Positions 1 to 5,774 of a stretch of 7,022 nucleotides of DNA are shown one piece after another. The stretch is from positions 7,741 to 14,762 of the forward strand of contig PAJD01000005.1 in assembly GCA_002705605.1 (NCBI GenBank). Reading direction: 5' to 3'. Both the position numbers and the translations under genes were made by a program. Positions within the stretch are counted from its first letter, which is position 1; each line of letters opens with the position of its first letter. The notes under the pieces are model-generated. The model was not told the origin of the DNA, did not search any database, and was given only the letters and a program-made list of their open reading frames with translations. Origin of the DNA: Fidelibacterota bacterium. Lineage in GTDB: Bacteria > Fidelibacterota > Marinisomatia > SCGC-AAA003-L08 > D37C17.

Positions 1-876
1 AATAGTTTTTCAGAGGCTCTAAAAAAACACCCAAAGATCTTTGACCAAGTATCTGTGGCAATGGTAAGCGCAGGGGAAAAAGGTGGGATACTTGATAAAA
101 TGCTAGAGGAACTTGAAAAGGCATTAAAAAAAGACGTTGAAATTTCTGATAATATAAAGAAAGCCACTCGCTATCCAAAGATAGTCGGCTCGATTATGCT
201 AATATCCATGTATGTAGTCATTGCAGAGGTCATTCCTACATTTACGGGTATTTTAACCAGCTCTGGTACAGAAATACCTTTGCTTACTAGAGTTTTACTC
301 TCATTGGGCGATATACTAAACTCTTACAGCTTGTATATGTTCATTGCTATGGTAAGTATATTTTTTGGTATACGATTTTGGGGGAAAACCGATTCTGGGA
401 GATTGTTTTTAGATAATTTTGCGTTGAAAAACCCACTTTTCAAATCAATAACGGTGTCAGCTATAAATCTTAGATTTACAAAAATTCTTGGCACTCTTCT
501 TAGCTTTGGCGTTCCTTTGAAAGATGCACTAGAAGTGGTAAAGAACGTTGCAAACAACCAGATCTACATTGATGCAGTTGATAAAATTATTTCGGATATA
601 GACAGTGGAAACCCGCTCACTGAGAGTATGAAAGATTCCGGTGTTTTTTCTGATTATTTATGCAGCATGGTAGGGGTTGGTGAAGAAATTGGAGCCTTGG
701 ATAAAATGTTTTTATCCGCATCTGATTACTATGAAATTGAATTGAAAAATAGCACCGAAGGACTTTCTGCACTTATTGAACCCATAATTACTATAATCAT
801 GGGAATTTTTATTGCGCTCTTTGTAGGGAGTGTATTCTTGCCAATGTTTAAAATGTACGAAAATGTTTCAATGTAG
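1..876 (+). CDS. pilC: Type IV pilus / type II secretion inner-membrane platform protein (PilC/GspF family), 5'-truncated
   Basis: The reading frame is open from base 1, so the gene starts upstream of the window; 291 C-terminal residues are present. The family forms the polytopic inner-membrane platform on which the assembly ATPases act to add pilin subunits. Both GspF repeats are visible. The end of the first has AGEKGGILDKML at residues 22-33 and a membrane segment at about 61-81. A second membrane segment lies at about 111-127. The second repeat starts near 'RFTKILGTLLSFGVPL' (about 158-173), has the hallmark GVGEEIGALDKM at 225-236, and ends in a membrane helix at about 259-280. The C-terminus is complete, shortly after that helix, as is usual for the family. 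Internal GTG (55) and ATG (61) codons are not the start, because family homology continues upstream of them. PilC and GspF cannot be told apart on sequence alone. The pilin and peptidase genes downstream fit either system. Confidence 0.93.
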   Translation, partial: NSFSEALKKHPKIFDQVSVAMVSAGEKGGILDKMLEELEKALKKDVEISDNIKKATRYPKIVGSIMLISMYVVIAEVIPTFTGILTSSGTEIPLLTRVLLSLGDILNSYSLYMFIAMVSIFFGIRFWGKTDSGRLFLDNFALKNPLFKSITVSAINLRFTKILGTLLSFGVPLKDALEVVKNVANNQIYIDAVDKIISDIDSGNPLTESMKDSGVFSDYLCSMVGVGEEIGALDKMFLSASDYYEIELKNSTEGLSALIEPIITIIMGIFIALFVGSVFLPMFKMYENVSM

Positions 877-901
877 AGTATTATTTACGTAATTTTCAAC
901 T

Positions 902-930
902 TTGACAGTTATTGAACAAATTTTGATAAA
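902..930 (+). promoter_or_regulatory. Putative sigma70-type promoter for the major pilin gene
   Basis: A perfect TTGACA (902-907) is followed after 17 bp by GATAAA (925-930), which matches four of six bases of TATAAT. Transcription would start near 936-938 and give a leader of about 25 nt before the pilin ATG at 963. The 8-bp palindrome TTACGTAA (885-892) lies just upstream and could be a regulator site or chance. The Bacteroidota-type TAnnTTTG/-33 TTTG arrangement does not fit here. An own promoter makes sense because the shaft subunit is normally needed in far greater amount than the platform protein encoded before it. Confidence 0.45.
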
Positions 931-950
931 TCATTAATCATCAACAAGGT

Positions 951-957
951 AAAAGGA
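951..957 (+). promoter_or_regulatory. Ribosome binding site of the major pilin gene
   Basis: AAAAGGA lies 5 nt before the ATG at 963. It is the clearest Shine-Dalgarno-like site in the window and supports that start. The minor pilin genes downstream have weak sites or none, which fits a higher translation rate for the shaft subunit. Confidence 0.6.
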
Positions 958-962
958 ATAAA

Positions 963-1520
963 ATGAGCAGAATTCGAAAACTAATAAAAAAAGATAGCGG
1001 TTTTACGCTGATTGAATTGATTATTGTTATTGCTATTATAGGTATTTTAGCAGGTTTAGCCGTACCCGCGTTTAACAATGCAACCAAAGCGGCTCGTGTT
1101 GCTTCAGCTAGAGCACTAGCAAGCACAATTAACTCAAGTGTTATACAAACATATATTACCAATCAAACTACCGGAAGCGCTGACTACCCTATGGATGAAG
1201 TAGGTTCTGCTCCTGGTAACGATTTTAAAACTGCTTTAGTAGATGCTGCATCTGTAGCAGGATGGACCTATTCTCATGGTGTTGCAACTGATGTAACTGT
1301 CCAAGGTCATTCTTGGCTGCTAGATGCTGATAATTCCATTAGAGTGGTATACGCAGTTGGTGATATCACTGCAGCAGACAATAATCAAACAAGATACAAT
1401 GTCTATTTTAGCACAGCAGACGCTGCCTTTACATCGGTTGGATCTCAAAATTTAGATGAGGGTGGCTGCGCTGGTTTGCCTGAATCCGGTGTGGGTACGT
1501 TGCCAAGGCCTCCTGAGTAG
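963..1520 (+). CDS. pilA: Major type IV prepilin (PilA/GspG-like shaft subunit)
   Basis: This 185-residue protein has a class III (prepilin) signal: a basic 13-residue leader ending in Gly13, then FTLIE, so cleavage at Gly13/Phe14 leaves a 172-residue mature protein with Glu at +5. The hydrophobic helix (14-38) carries the usual proline at mature position 22 (Pro35). The helix runs on into an Ala-rich amphipathic part (about 40-66) and then a beta-rich globular domain with a 'DYP' motif (74-76) typical of bacterial pilins. There is only one cysteine (Cys169), so the C-terminal disulfide loop of classical pilins is absent. The tail is rich in Gly and Pro (PRPPE). It is predicted to be cleaved and N-methylated by the peptidase encoded at 5771-6538 and polymerised into the filament shaft. 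The full canonical processing site, its own promoter and ribosome site, and the terminator behind it point to the major subunit. A GspG-type pseudopilin is the alternative, but the protein is longer than most of these. Confidence 0.9.
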   Translation: MSRIRKLIKKDSGFTLIELIIVIAIIGILAGLAVPAFNNATKAARVASARALASTINSSVIQTYITNQTTGSADYPMDEVGSAPGNDFKTALVDAASVAGWTYSHGVATDVTVQGHSWLLDADNSIRVVYAVGDITAADNNQTRYNVYFSTADAAFTSVGSQNLDEGGCAGLPESGVGTLPRPPE

Positions 1521-1529
1521 ACGGTAATC

Positions 1530-1563
1530 AAACAAATGGTACCATAATTAAACTCTTTTGTTT
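1530..1563. repeat. Weak inverted repeat in the pilin 3' untranslated region
   Basis: AAACAAA (1530-1536) can pair with TTTGTTT (1557-1563) around a 20-nt loop that itself begins with the 8-bp palindrome TGGTACCA (1537-1544). All pairs in the outer stem but one are A-T, so it would be a marginal hairpin. It lies just upstream of the strong terminator hairpin and could contribute to transcript stability or be chance in AT-rich sequence. Confidence 0.25.
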
Positions 1564-1569
1564 AAGATT

Positions 1570-1607
1570 AAAAAGGCCGTTGTAGCTTATATAGCGGCCT
1601 TTTTTTT
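1570..1607 (+). terminator. Rho-independent terminator between the major pilin and the minor pilin operon
   Basis: AAAAAGGCCG (1570-1579) pairs perfectly with CGGCCTTTTT (1595-1604). The stem can be extended inward by five more pairs, two of them G-U, to a GCTTA loop (1585-1589). A run of eight T (1600-1607) follows the GC-rich part of the stem. This is a strong intrinsic terminator 50 bp after the pilin stop codon. It ends 2 bp before the ATG of the next gene, so it sits exactly where a ribosome binding site would be. It probably limits readthrough into the minor pilin genes. Confidence 0.88.
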
Positions 1608-1609
1608 AT

Positions 1610-2074
1610 ATGTATAAAGCCTTTACATTTATAGAGTTAATCATTGTAACAGCAATAACTGTTCTATTACTCACCTTTGCAGTAATTAGCTTTACCCCAG
1701 ATAATGATCTTGTAAATAAAAGAGAGACATTTAATAATTTTCTTCTTCATTATCACTATGCTCAAGATCTTGCTCTTACGGAAAATAAGTATACCTATTT
1801 GGTAATCAATGGAGAAACAGGTTCTTACGAGTTATTTTCCTCTAATATAGGTGAAGATCGAATAAAAGAAGTTCTGTTTTTAGAAAATAAAGAATTTGAA
1901 AATATTGACCTTTCTAAGACCTTTGAAGCAGTATCTTTTACAGGTTTTGACCAGTCAACATCGCTTGAAATAATTTTTTCTCCTTGGGGTACAAACAACT
2001 TTAGCAAACCAATTTTCATTTCATTTGATAATCTAGAAATTAACATTGAAAATATCACTGGATTTATTTTCTAA
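1610..2074 (+). CDS. Minor prepilin, GspH/FimT-like (H slot)
   Basis: This is a 154-residue prepilin-like protein. It has a very short leader (MYKA) followed by FTFIE, so cleavage would fall at Ala4/Phe5 with Glu at +5, then a membrane helix (about 5-27). The globular part has the GspH/FimT look: an amphipathic stretch with 'HYHYAQDLALTENKYTYLVI' (about 47-66) and later 'FSPWGTNN' (123-130) followed by beta strands. Such proteins are minor subunits of the initiating tip complex. The ATG at 1610 is the only credible start: an in-frame stop lies at 1592-1594 and later starts would remove the processing site. No Shine-Dalgarno site exists, because the terminator T-run occupies that place. The gene heads a tightly overlapping cluster whose next members fit the I, J and K slots. 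The assignment to H rests on length, gene order and these motifs. Confidence 0.82.
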   Translation: MYKAFTFIELIIVTAITVLLLTFAVISFTPDNDLVNKRETFNNFLLHYHYAQDLALTENKYTYLVINGETGSYELFSSNIGEDRIKEVLFLENKEFENIDLSKTFEAVSFTGFDQSTSLEIIFSPWGTNNFSKPIFISFDNLEINIENITGFIF

Positions 2075-4160
2075 AAAACTTCCTGGTTTTTCATTCATCG
2101 ATGCTATTTATGGCTTGACAATTATACTGTGTATTGTTGGCGTTATTTATGGATCAATAAACAGCATATTGAGAAATCATAGAAAAGCGCAGCTGATTAT
2201 TCACGCTGATCGCCTCTCTCAAATGATAATGCAAGAAGTAAAAAATAGAGAATTTGATGAAAATATAGATTCTTTTCCAGAGACACCTCTCACAACAAAC
2301 ATTGATTTTGGCACAGATGAGGGCGAGGATAATTTGATTGATTTTGATGATGTAGATGATTTTAATAATTACGAATTCACCGATGATGTCATTGAAGGTT
2401 TAAGGGCAAGAGTTTCGGTAAATTATGCACTTATTGACACTAGCAATAATCAAATCGGCATAACGGCTATAACCTCAACCTTAAAAAGGGTAAAAATAGA
2501 TGTTATTCATGATGAGTTTTCAAATTTGATGACATATACTGGTATCGTAGGATCAAATATTTCCCCAAATGAATTAACCCTCCCTCCCTATGCAACTGAA
2601 ATCCTTATTAACAAAGAACCTGGGTTGCATGTTGTTACGGCACCCTCAAGTTTGATTTTTGACATTATAATGAATGAGCCAGTTTATGTGGATAATTCAA
2701 ATCCAGATTTCTCGCTGTACATTGATTTTGACGGGTTTGTTTTAAACGGTTTAGAGGGAAGCTTTACCGTAGAGCCATCAGAAATAGGGGAGTTGAGAGC
2801 ATATTATTTTCCAGGTGACATAGACCCCACTTTAACTGAAAAAGATACATTACGGTTCAGCATAGCTCTTCCTGATAATATCACAAGTCGCAATATGACT
2901 GATTTTTTGACATACAGACCAAGATTGGTCCTTGAAAATGGAAAGATTGAGAATCTGCAGCGAAAAGAAGCTGTTTTGGATCTTCCACTGGCTAATAGCG
3001 AGAATTCCTTTTTATCTTACACACAAATCCTGCCAATATTGCCAGCAATTGAAACTAAAATTTTTACAGAAAGCGAAGCTGAGAACTTCAACACAACCAT
3101 CAGCGATACTATTCGTGAAGATCTTACTCAAATTTTGGCCTCCTGGCCAAGATCATGGGACAAAACCTATTATCCTGATCCAAGTTTAATTCCTGAAGGT
3201 AGCAACGCATTAAAATTTGCTCTAGCTCCAAACGGAAAAACCATAAATTCAACTGTGAATTATCATTTTGGTACGATTGCATTGATCAGCCCTGATTCAA
3301 TTAAACTAACCGAATACACTTTTGAGGCTATATTGCAGTCAGATAACGATGATGATGGTATTGGATTTATTATAGCATTTCAACCGAATCGACACCTTAA
3401 ATGCAATATTGAAGGTATTGTTCAAAATTCAAACCACCAAGACCATACTGCTTGCACTACCACATCCGGAGGTGTTGACGCAGAAAACTATTTTTTAGTT
3501 GTATGGAGGACAGGCAGAGGAACCTCTGCAACAGGTGGAGGAAGTCATCAATTTGCGGTAACCTATGGTGAGGGAATAAATGTCATGAATGGGTCTAATC
3601 CAAGTGTTTTTAGAGAAGGCAGTAATTCTTATGAAAATTTCATCCATGATAGAAAACAAATTTCAGGTGATGTGGCTAAAAATTGGAATAGCAAACAATG
3701 GACCAAAATAAAGGTGGAGAGAACAGGAGAGCTTGGTGAAAACATAATCGTTTATGCCACTCGTTTTTTAAATACTCAACTTGAAGCACAAAACACAGAT
3801 TATGATATCAATAACTCAATTACTATTGATCTTACCTCAGATCCTAGATACCACAAGTTTTTGGGACCATCGCAATATGGCTATATCGTTTGGAGTAACG
3901 ATCGAGCAAATTGGCACGATACAAAACTAGTAACAAGTACTGTTGTTCGTAAAGACGTGGCCATTATGATTGGGAACGAAGGAGATAACAGAGAAATTCA
4001 ACAATTCCAGCGCGCAAATGAAGAAGGTGTTTTTCAGGCAACCATGGTTGAATTATTGCGAAATTATATTGGTTACTCGCGAAAACTTGTTAATACCGAA
4101 ACAAATAGAGAGTTTTTAATCCTAGAAAATTCAATCATTGTATATCCATGGAACGAATAA
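2046..4160 (+). CDS. Giant minor prepilin, GspI/PilV slot, with a probable C-terminal jelly-roll (ConA-like) domain
   Basis: This is a 704-residue protein starting at TTG 2046. An in-frame stop at 2034-2036 leaves no ATG before the prepilin region, and the start overlaps the previous gene by 29 bp, suggesting translational coupling. The leader is 14 residues ending LPG, followed by FSFID, so processing at Gly14/Phe15 puts Asp, not the usual Glu, at +5. The membrane helix spans about 16-38. Residues 40-165 resemble a small GspI-like pilin domain but contain a strongly acidic insert (about 89-115). A beta-rich stretch follows (about 175-315). Residues about 385-625 look like a lectin-type jelly roll: 'YTFEAIL' at 424-430, an acidic DNDDDGIGF (433-441) like the thrombospondin C-terminal fold, 'FLVVWRTG' (483-490), 'WTKIKVERTG' (552-561) and 'YGYIVWSND' (611-619). 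Cys453 and Cys470 could form a disulfide. Ordinary I-type subunits are roughly 100-200 residues, so most of this protein is an added passenger. The prepilin call is firm; the jelly-roll fold is inference from motif style. Confidence 0.8.
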   Translation: MKISLDLFSKKLPGFSFIDAIYGLTIILCIVGVIYGSINSILRNHRKAQLIIHADRLSQMIMQEVKNREFDENIDSFPETPLTTNIDFGTDEGEDNLIDFDDVDDFNNYEFTDDVIEGLRARVSVNYALIDTSNNQIGITAITSTLKRVKIDVIHDEFSNLMTYTGIVGSNISPNELTLPPYATEILINKEPGLHVVTAPSSLIFDIIMNEPVYVDNSNPDFSLYIDFDGFVLNGLEGSFTVEPSEIGELRAYYFPGDIDPTLTEKDTLRFSIALPDNITSRNMTDFLTYRPRLVLENGKIENLQRKEAVLDLPLANSENSFLSYTQILPILPAIETKIFTESEAENFNTTISDTIREDLTQILASWPRSWDKTYYPDPSLIPEGSNALKFALAPNGKTINSTVNYHFGTIALISPDSIKLTEYTFEAILQSDNDDDGIGFIIAFQPNRHLKCNIEGIVQNSNHQDHTACTTTSGGVDAENYFLVVWRTGRGTSATGGGSHQFAVTYGEGINVMNGSNPSVFREGSNSYENFIHDRKQISGDVAKNWNSKQWTKIKVERTGELGENIIVYATRFLNTQLEAQNTDYDINNSITIDLTSDPRYHKFLGPSQYGYIVWSNDRANWHDTKLVTSTVVRKDVAIMIGNEGDNREIQQFQRANEEGVFQATMVELLRNYIGYSRKLVNTETNREFLILENSIIVYPWNE

Positions 4161-4693
4161 AATTAAAAAGAAAATTGCGCGCCTATACCCTGATCGAGAT
4201 GCTTTCTGTGGTTGCGATCATAGGATTGGTTCTTCCAGTGCTTTTTAGTATTCTGATCAATAGTTATAATAATTTATCAAAAATTGAAAAGCTTCAATTA
4301 AGCGAACTTCAACATCAACAGTTCAGAGGTAGGTTGAATTATGATTTTGATAATATATACCGTATATATCACCTGAGCAGTGATTCTATATCATTTACAG
4401 CATTTCGAAATAATTCCTTTCAAGATTTAATAGAGTATTATTTAAATGCTGATACGTTATTTTTCAAGATTAATCGCTCATCAAAAAAAATTGTATATAA
4501 TAATTTTATCGGCAATCAAACAGGATTTGAATTTAAAAATTATGACAATACTCCCTATGTACCAGGAAACGGCATTTCATTTACAGCCCCTGAAATGAAT
4601 AGCGTTGAAAAACTCATTTTTTCTTACAGCTATAGATCGCAGGAGAGAACTCAAAGCGGTAAAATTTTGAGGATTAAAAAGAGCAATGAGTAA
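4148..4693 (+). CDS. Minor prepilin, GspJ/PilW-like (J slot)
   Basis: This is a 181-residue prepilin-like protein with a very basic 12-residue leader (MERIKLKRKLRA) followed by YTLIE. Cleavage is predicted at Ala12/Tyr13, with Glu at +5. The hydrophobic helix (13-37) is followed by a charged amphipathic helix (about 42-65) and a beta-rich domain of ordinary size for J/PilW subunits, with 'GISFTAPEMNSVEKLIFSYSY' type strands near the end (the part at 142-160 being most regular). No added domain is present, in contrast to its two neighbours. The ATG overlaps the preceding gene by 13 bp and no clear ribosome binding site precedes it, so translation is probably coupled. The GspJ/PilW label rests on N-terminus, size and position as third gene in the series. 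In characterised systems this subunit binds the I and K subunits in the tip. Confidence 0.8.
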   Translation: MERIKLKRKLRAYTLIEMLSVVAIIGLVLPVLFSILINSYNNLSKIEKLQLSELQHQQFRGRLNYDFDNIYRIYHLSSDSISFTAFRNNSFQDLIEYYLNADTLFFKINRSSKKIVYNNFIGNQTGFEFKNYDNTPYVPGNGISFTAPEMNSVEKLIFSYSYRSQERTQSGKILRIKKSNE

Positions 4694-5774
4694 AAAGATA
4701 AACGGTGGTGTTGTAATTTATTTGTCACTCATTGTGATGTTTGTAGGTCTAGCGATTCTCTATTTTTTAAATTCATCAGGCACTACGATCTTCCAAAACT
4801 TTAAAACCAAATCCGTACGAACTCAATTAATTAACAATATCGATTCTGGACTAGCAATCGCCACTGATGCTGAGTTACCCGAATTCAATGAAAACAACAA
4901 GATAGTCATTCAAACTATTGAAGATGGCACTATTGAGATAATGCGAAGACCGCAATATTCAATTAGGCTTTGGGGTCAAAATGAATATGTTGGAATCGAA
5001 AGAAGCGAACTGATGAAAACAAGTTCAGATTTCACCATCTCCCTTTGGTTTTATCCTCAAACTGGAGCTTTCAACGACTATCCATTGAATGGAGAGGGGT
5101 TATTTACTTTTGGATATCTCAGACGAGAAGAGTCGGATTTTGGCTACGAAGGATCTTTTGTACGAAATGGGGATGGATCTGAAGTAAGGCTTGTCTTCAG
5201 AATGGCGTTGATTGATAATGAAAATAATCATGACACCATTATTCTTTCATCTGATCAAATTTTGGATAATAGTTGGTATTTTTTGACCATCACACACGAT
5301 CAAAACATTTTGAAGATGTTTATCAATGGTGGATTGGTTGATTCAAGCCCCGCAGTTGGAGTTGTAGATTGGTTAGATGCTACAGATTTTAACAACAGAG
5401 ACCGCTTATTCATTGGAAAAAGGTCCGCGGATCACTCTTCAGGATTGTTTGAGGGTAGTTTAAGAAATTTCGGAAAGTGGAACACTGCGCTTAGTATGAA
5501 TTCAATAAGATCAATCTACAGTCGAGGATTGGAATTTAATCCTTTGAACATTACTGGAGACTATTCCTCAGTTGATAATAATATTGTTTATTTCAAGATG
5601 AACGAGAACAATGGGAATAGAGTGTATGATCTATCTATAAATAACATACTGGGCTTTGTAAACGTCAATGACCTTGGCAGAGGTTTAGCTGTTTGGGTTG
5701 CCGTTGCAGATAGCTTTACAAAATATATTAAGACTGAGTTTAACGGTTACGAAAGAATAGAGCAATTCCGATGA
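4686..5774 (+). CDS. LamG/ConA-like domain protein with a GspK/PilX-like N-terminus (K slot of the tip complex)
   Basis: The protein has 362 residues. The N-terminus, KINGG then VVIYLSLIVMF, looks like the atypical processing site of GspK/PilX proteins (a small residue followed by a hydrophobic helix, no Glu at +5; here Leu13). The helix spans 9-29. After a spacer (30-88) comes a convincing LamG/ConA-like jelly roll of the Laminin_G_3 type at about 89-282. Its opening strand is 'YSIRLWGQNEYVGIERS' (91-107), then 'FTISLWFYP' (116-124), 'WYFLTITHDQNILKMFING' (197-215), 'LFIGKRS' (241-247) and a closing 'FEGSLRNFGKWNTALS' with 'IRSIYSRG' (255-281). A further segment, 'NNIVYFKMNENNGNRVYDLS' (298-317), resembles the 'VGYWxFDEGSGTxxYDxSG' strand that usually opens such domains. 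GAGGA at 4669-4673 is a distant possible ribosome site. The ATG overlaps the previous gene by 8 bp. The likely role is capping subunit of the pilus tip with a glycan- or protein-binding module. LamG is firm; the K role is inferred from order and N-terminus. Confidence 0.8.
   Translation: MSKKINGGVVIYLSLIVMFVGLAILYFLNSSGTTIFQNFKTKSVRTQLINNIDSGLAIATDAELPEFNENNKIVIQTIEDGTIEIMRRPQYSIRLWGQNEYVGIERSELMKTSSDFTISLWFYPQTGAFNDYPLNGEGLFTFGYLRREESDFGYEGSFVRNGDGSEVRLVFRMALIDNENNHDTIILSSDQILDNSWYFLTITHDQNILKMFINGGLVDSSPAVGVVDWLDATDFNNRDRLFIGKRSADHSSGLFEGSLRNFGKWNTALSMNSIRSIYSRGLEFNPLNITGDYSSVDNNIVYFKMNENNGNRVYDLSINNILGFVNVNDLGRGLAVWVAVADSFTKYIKTEFNGYERIEQFR

Noticed and set aside
55..63. GTG 55 or ATG 61 as the start of the platform protein
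   Set aside because: The frame is open to base 1 and the upstream residues ('EALKKHPKIFD') are typical of the family, so the gene is cut by the window edge.
324..557. Open frame on the - strand inside the platform gene
   Set aside because: It lies wholly within a well supported gene, has no recognisable motif and no ribosome site.
941..1162. Open frame on the - strand over the pilin start
   Set aside because: It is the antisense image of the pilin hydrophobic helix and Ala-rich region, giving a spurious hydrophobic protein.
1558..1610. A promoter for the minor pilin operon in the TTGTTT/TATA-rich bases around the terminator
   Set aside because: No -35/-10 pair with acceptable spacing was found; the TATA-like bases are explained by the hairpin loop and AT-rich context.
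1825..2058. Open frame on the - strand inside the H-slot gene
   Set aside because: Antisense to a supported gene with no motif of its own.
2932..3189. 85-codon open frame in another + frame inside the I-slot gene
   Set aside because: The host frame continues intact across it and it resembles no known protein.
1610..4160. The two overlapping genes as one pilin gene broken by a frameshift
   Set aside because: Each has its own prepilin N-terminus with processing site and membrane helix, and the order H then I is as expected, so they are separate genes.
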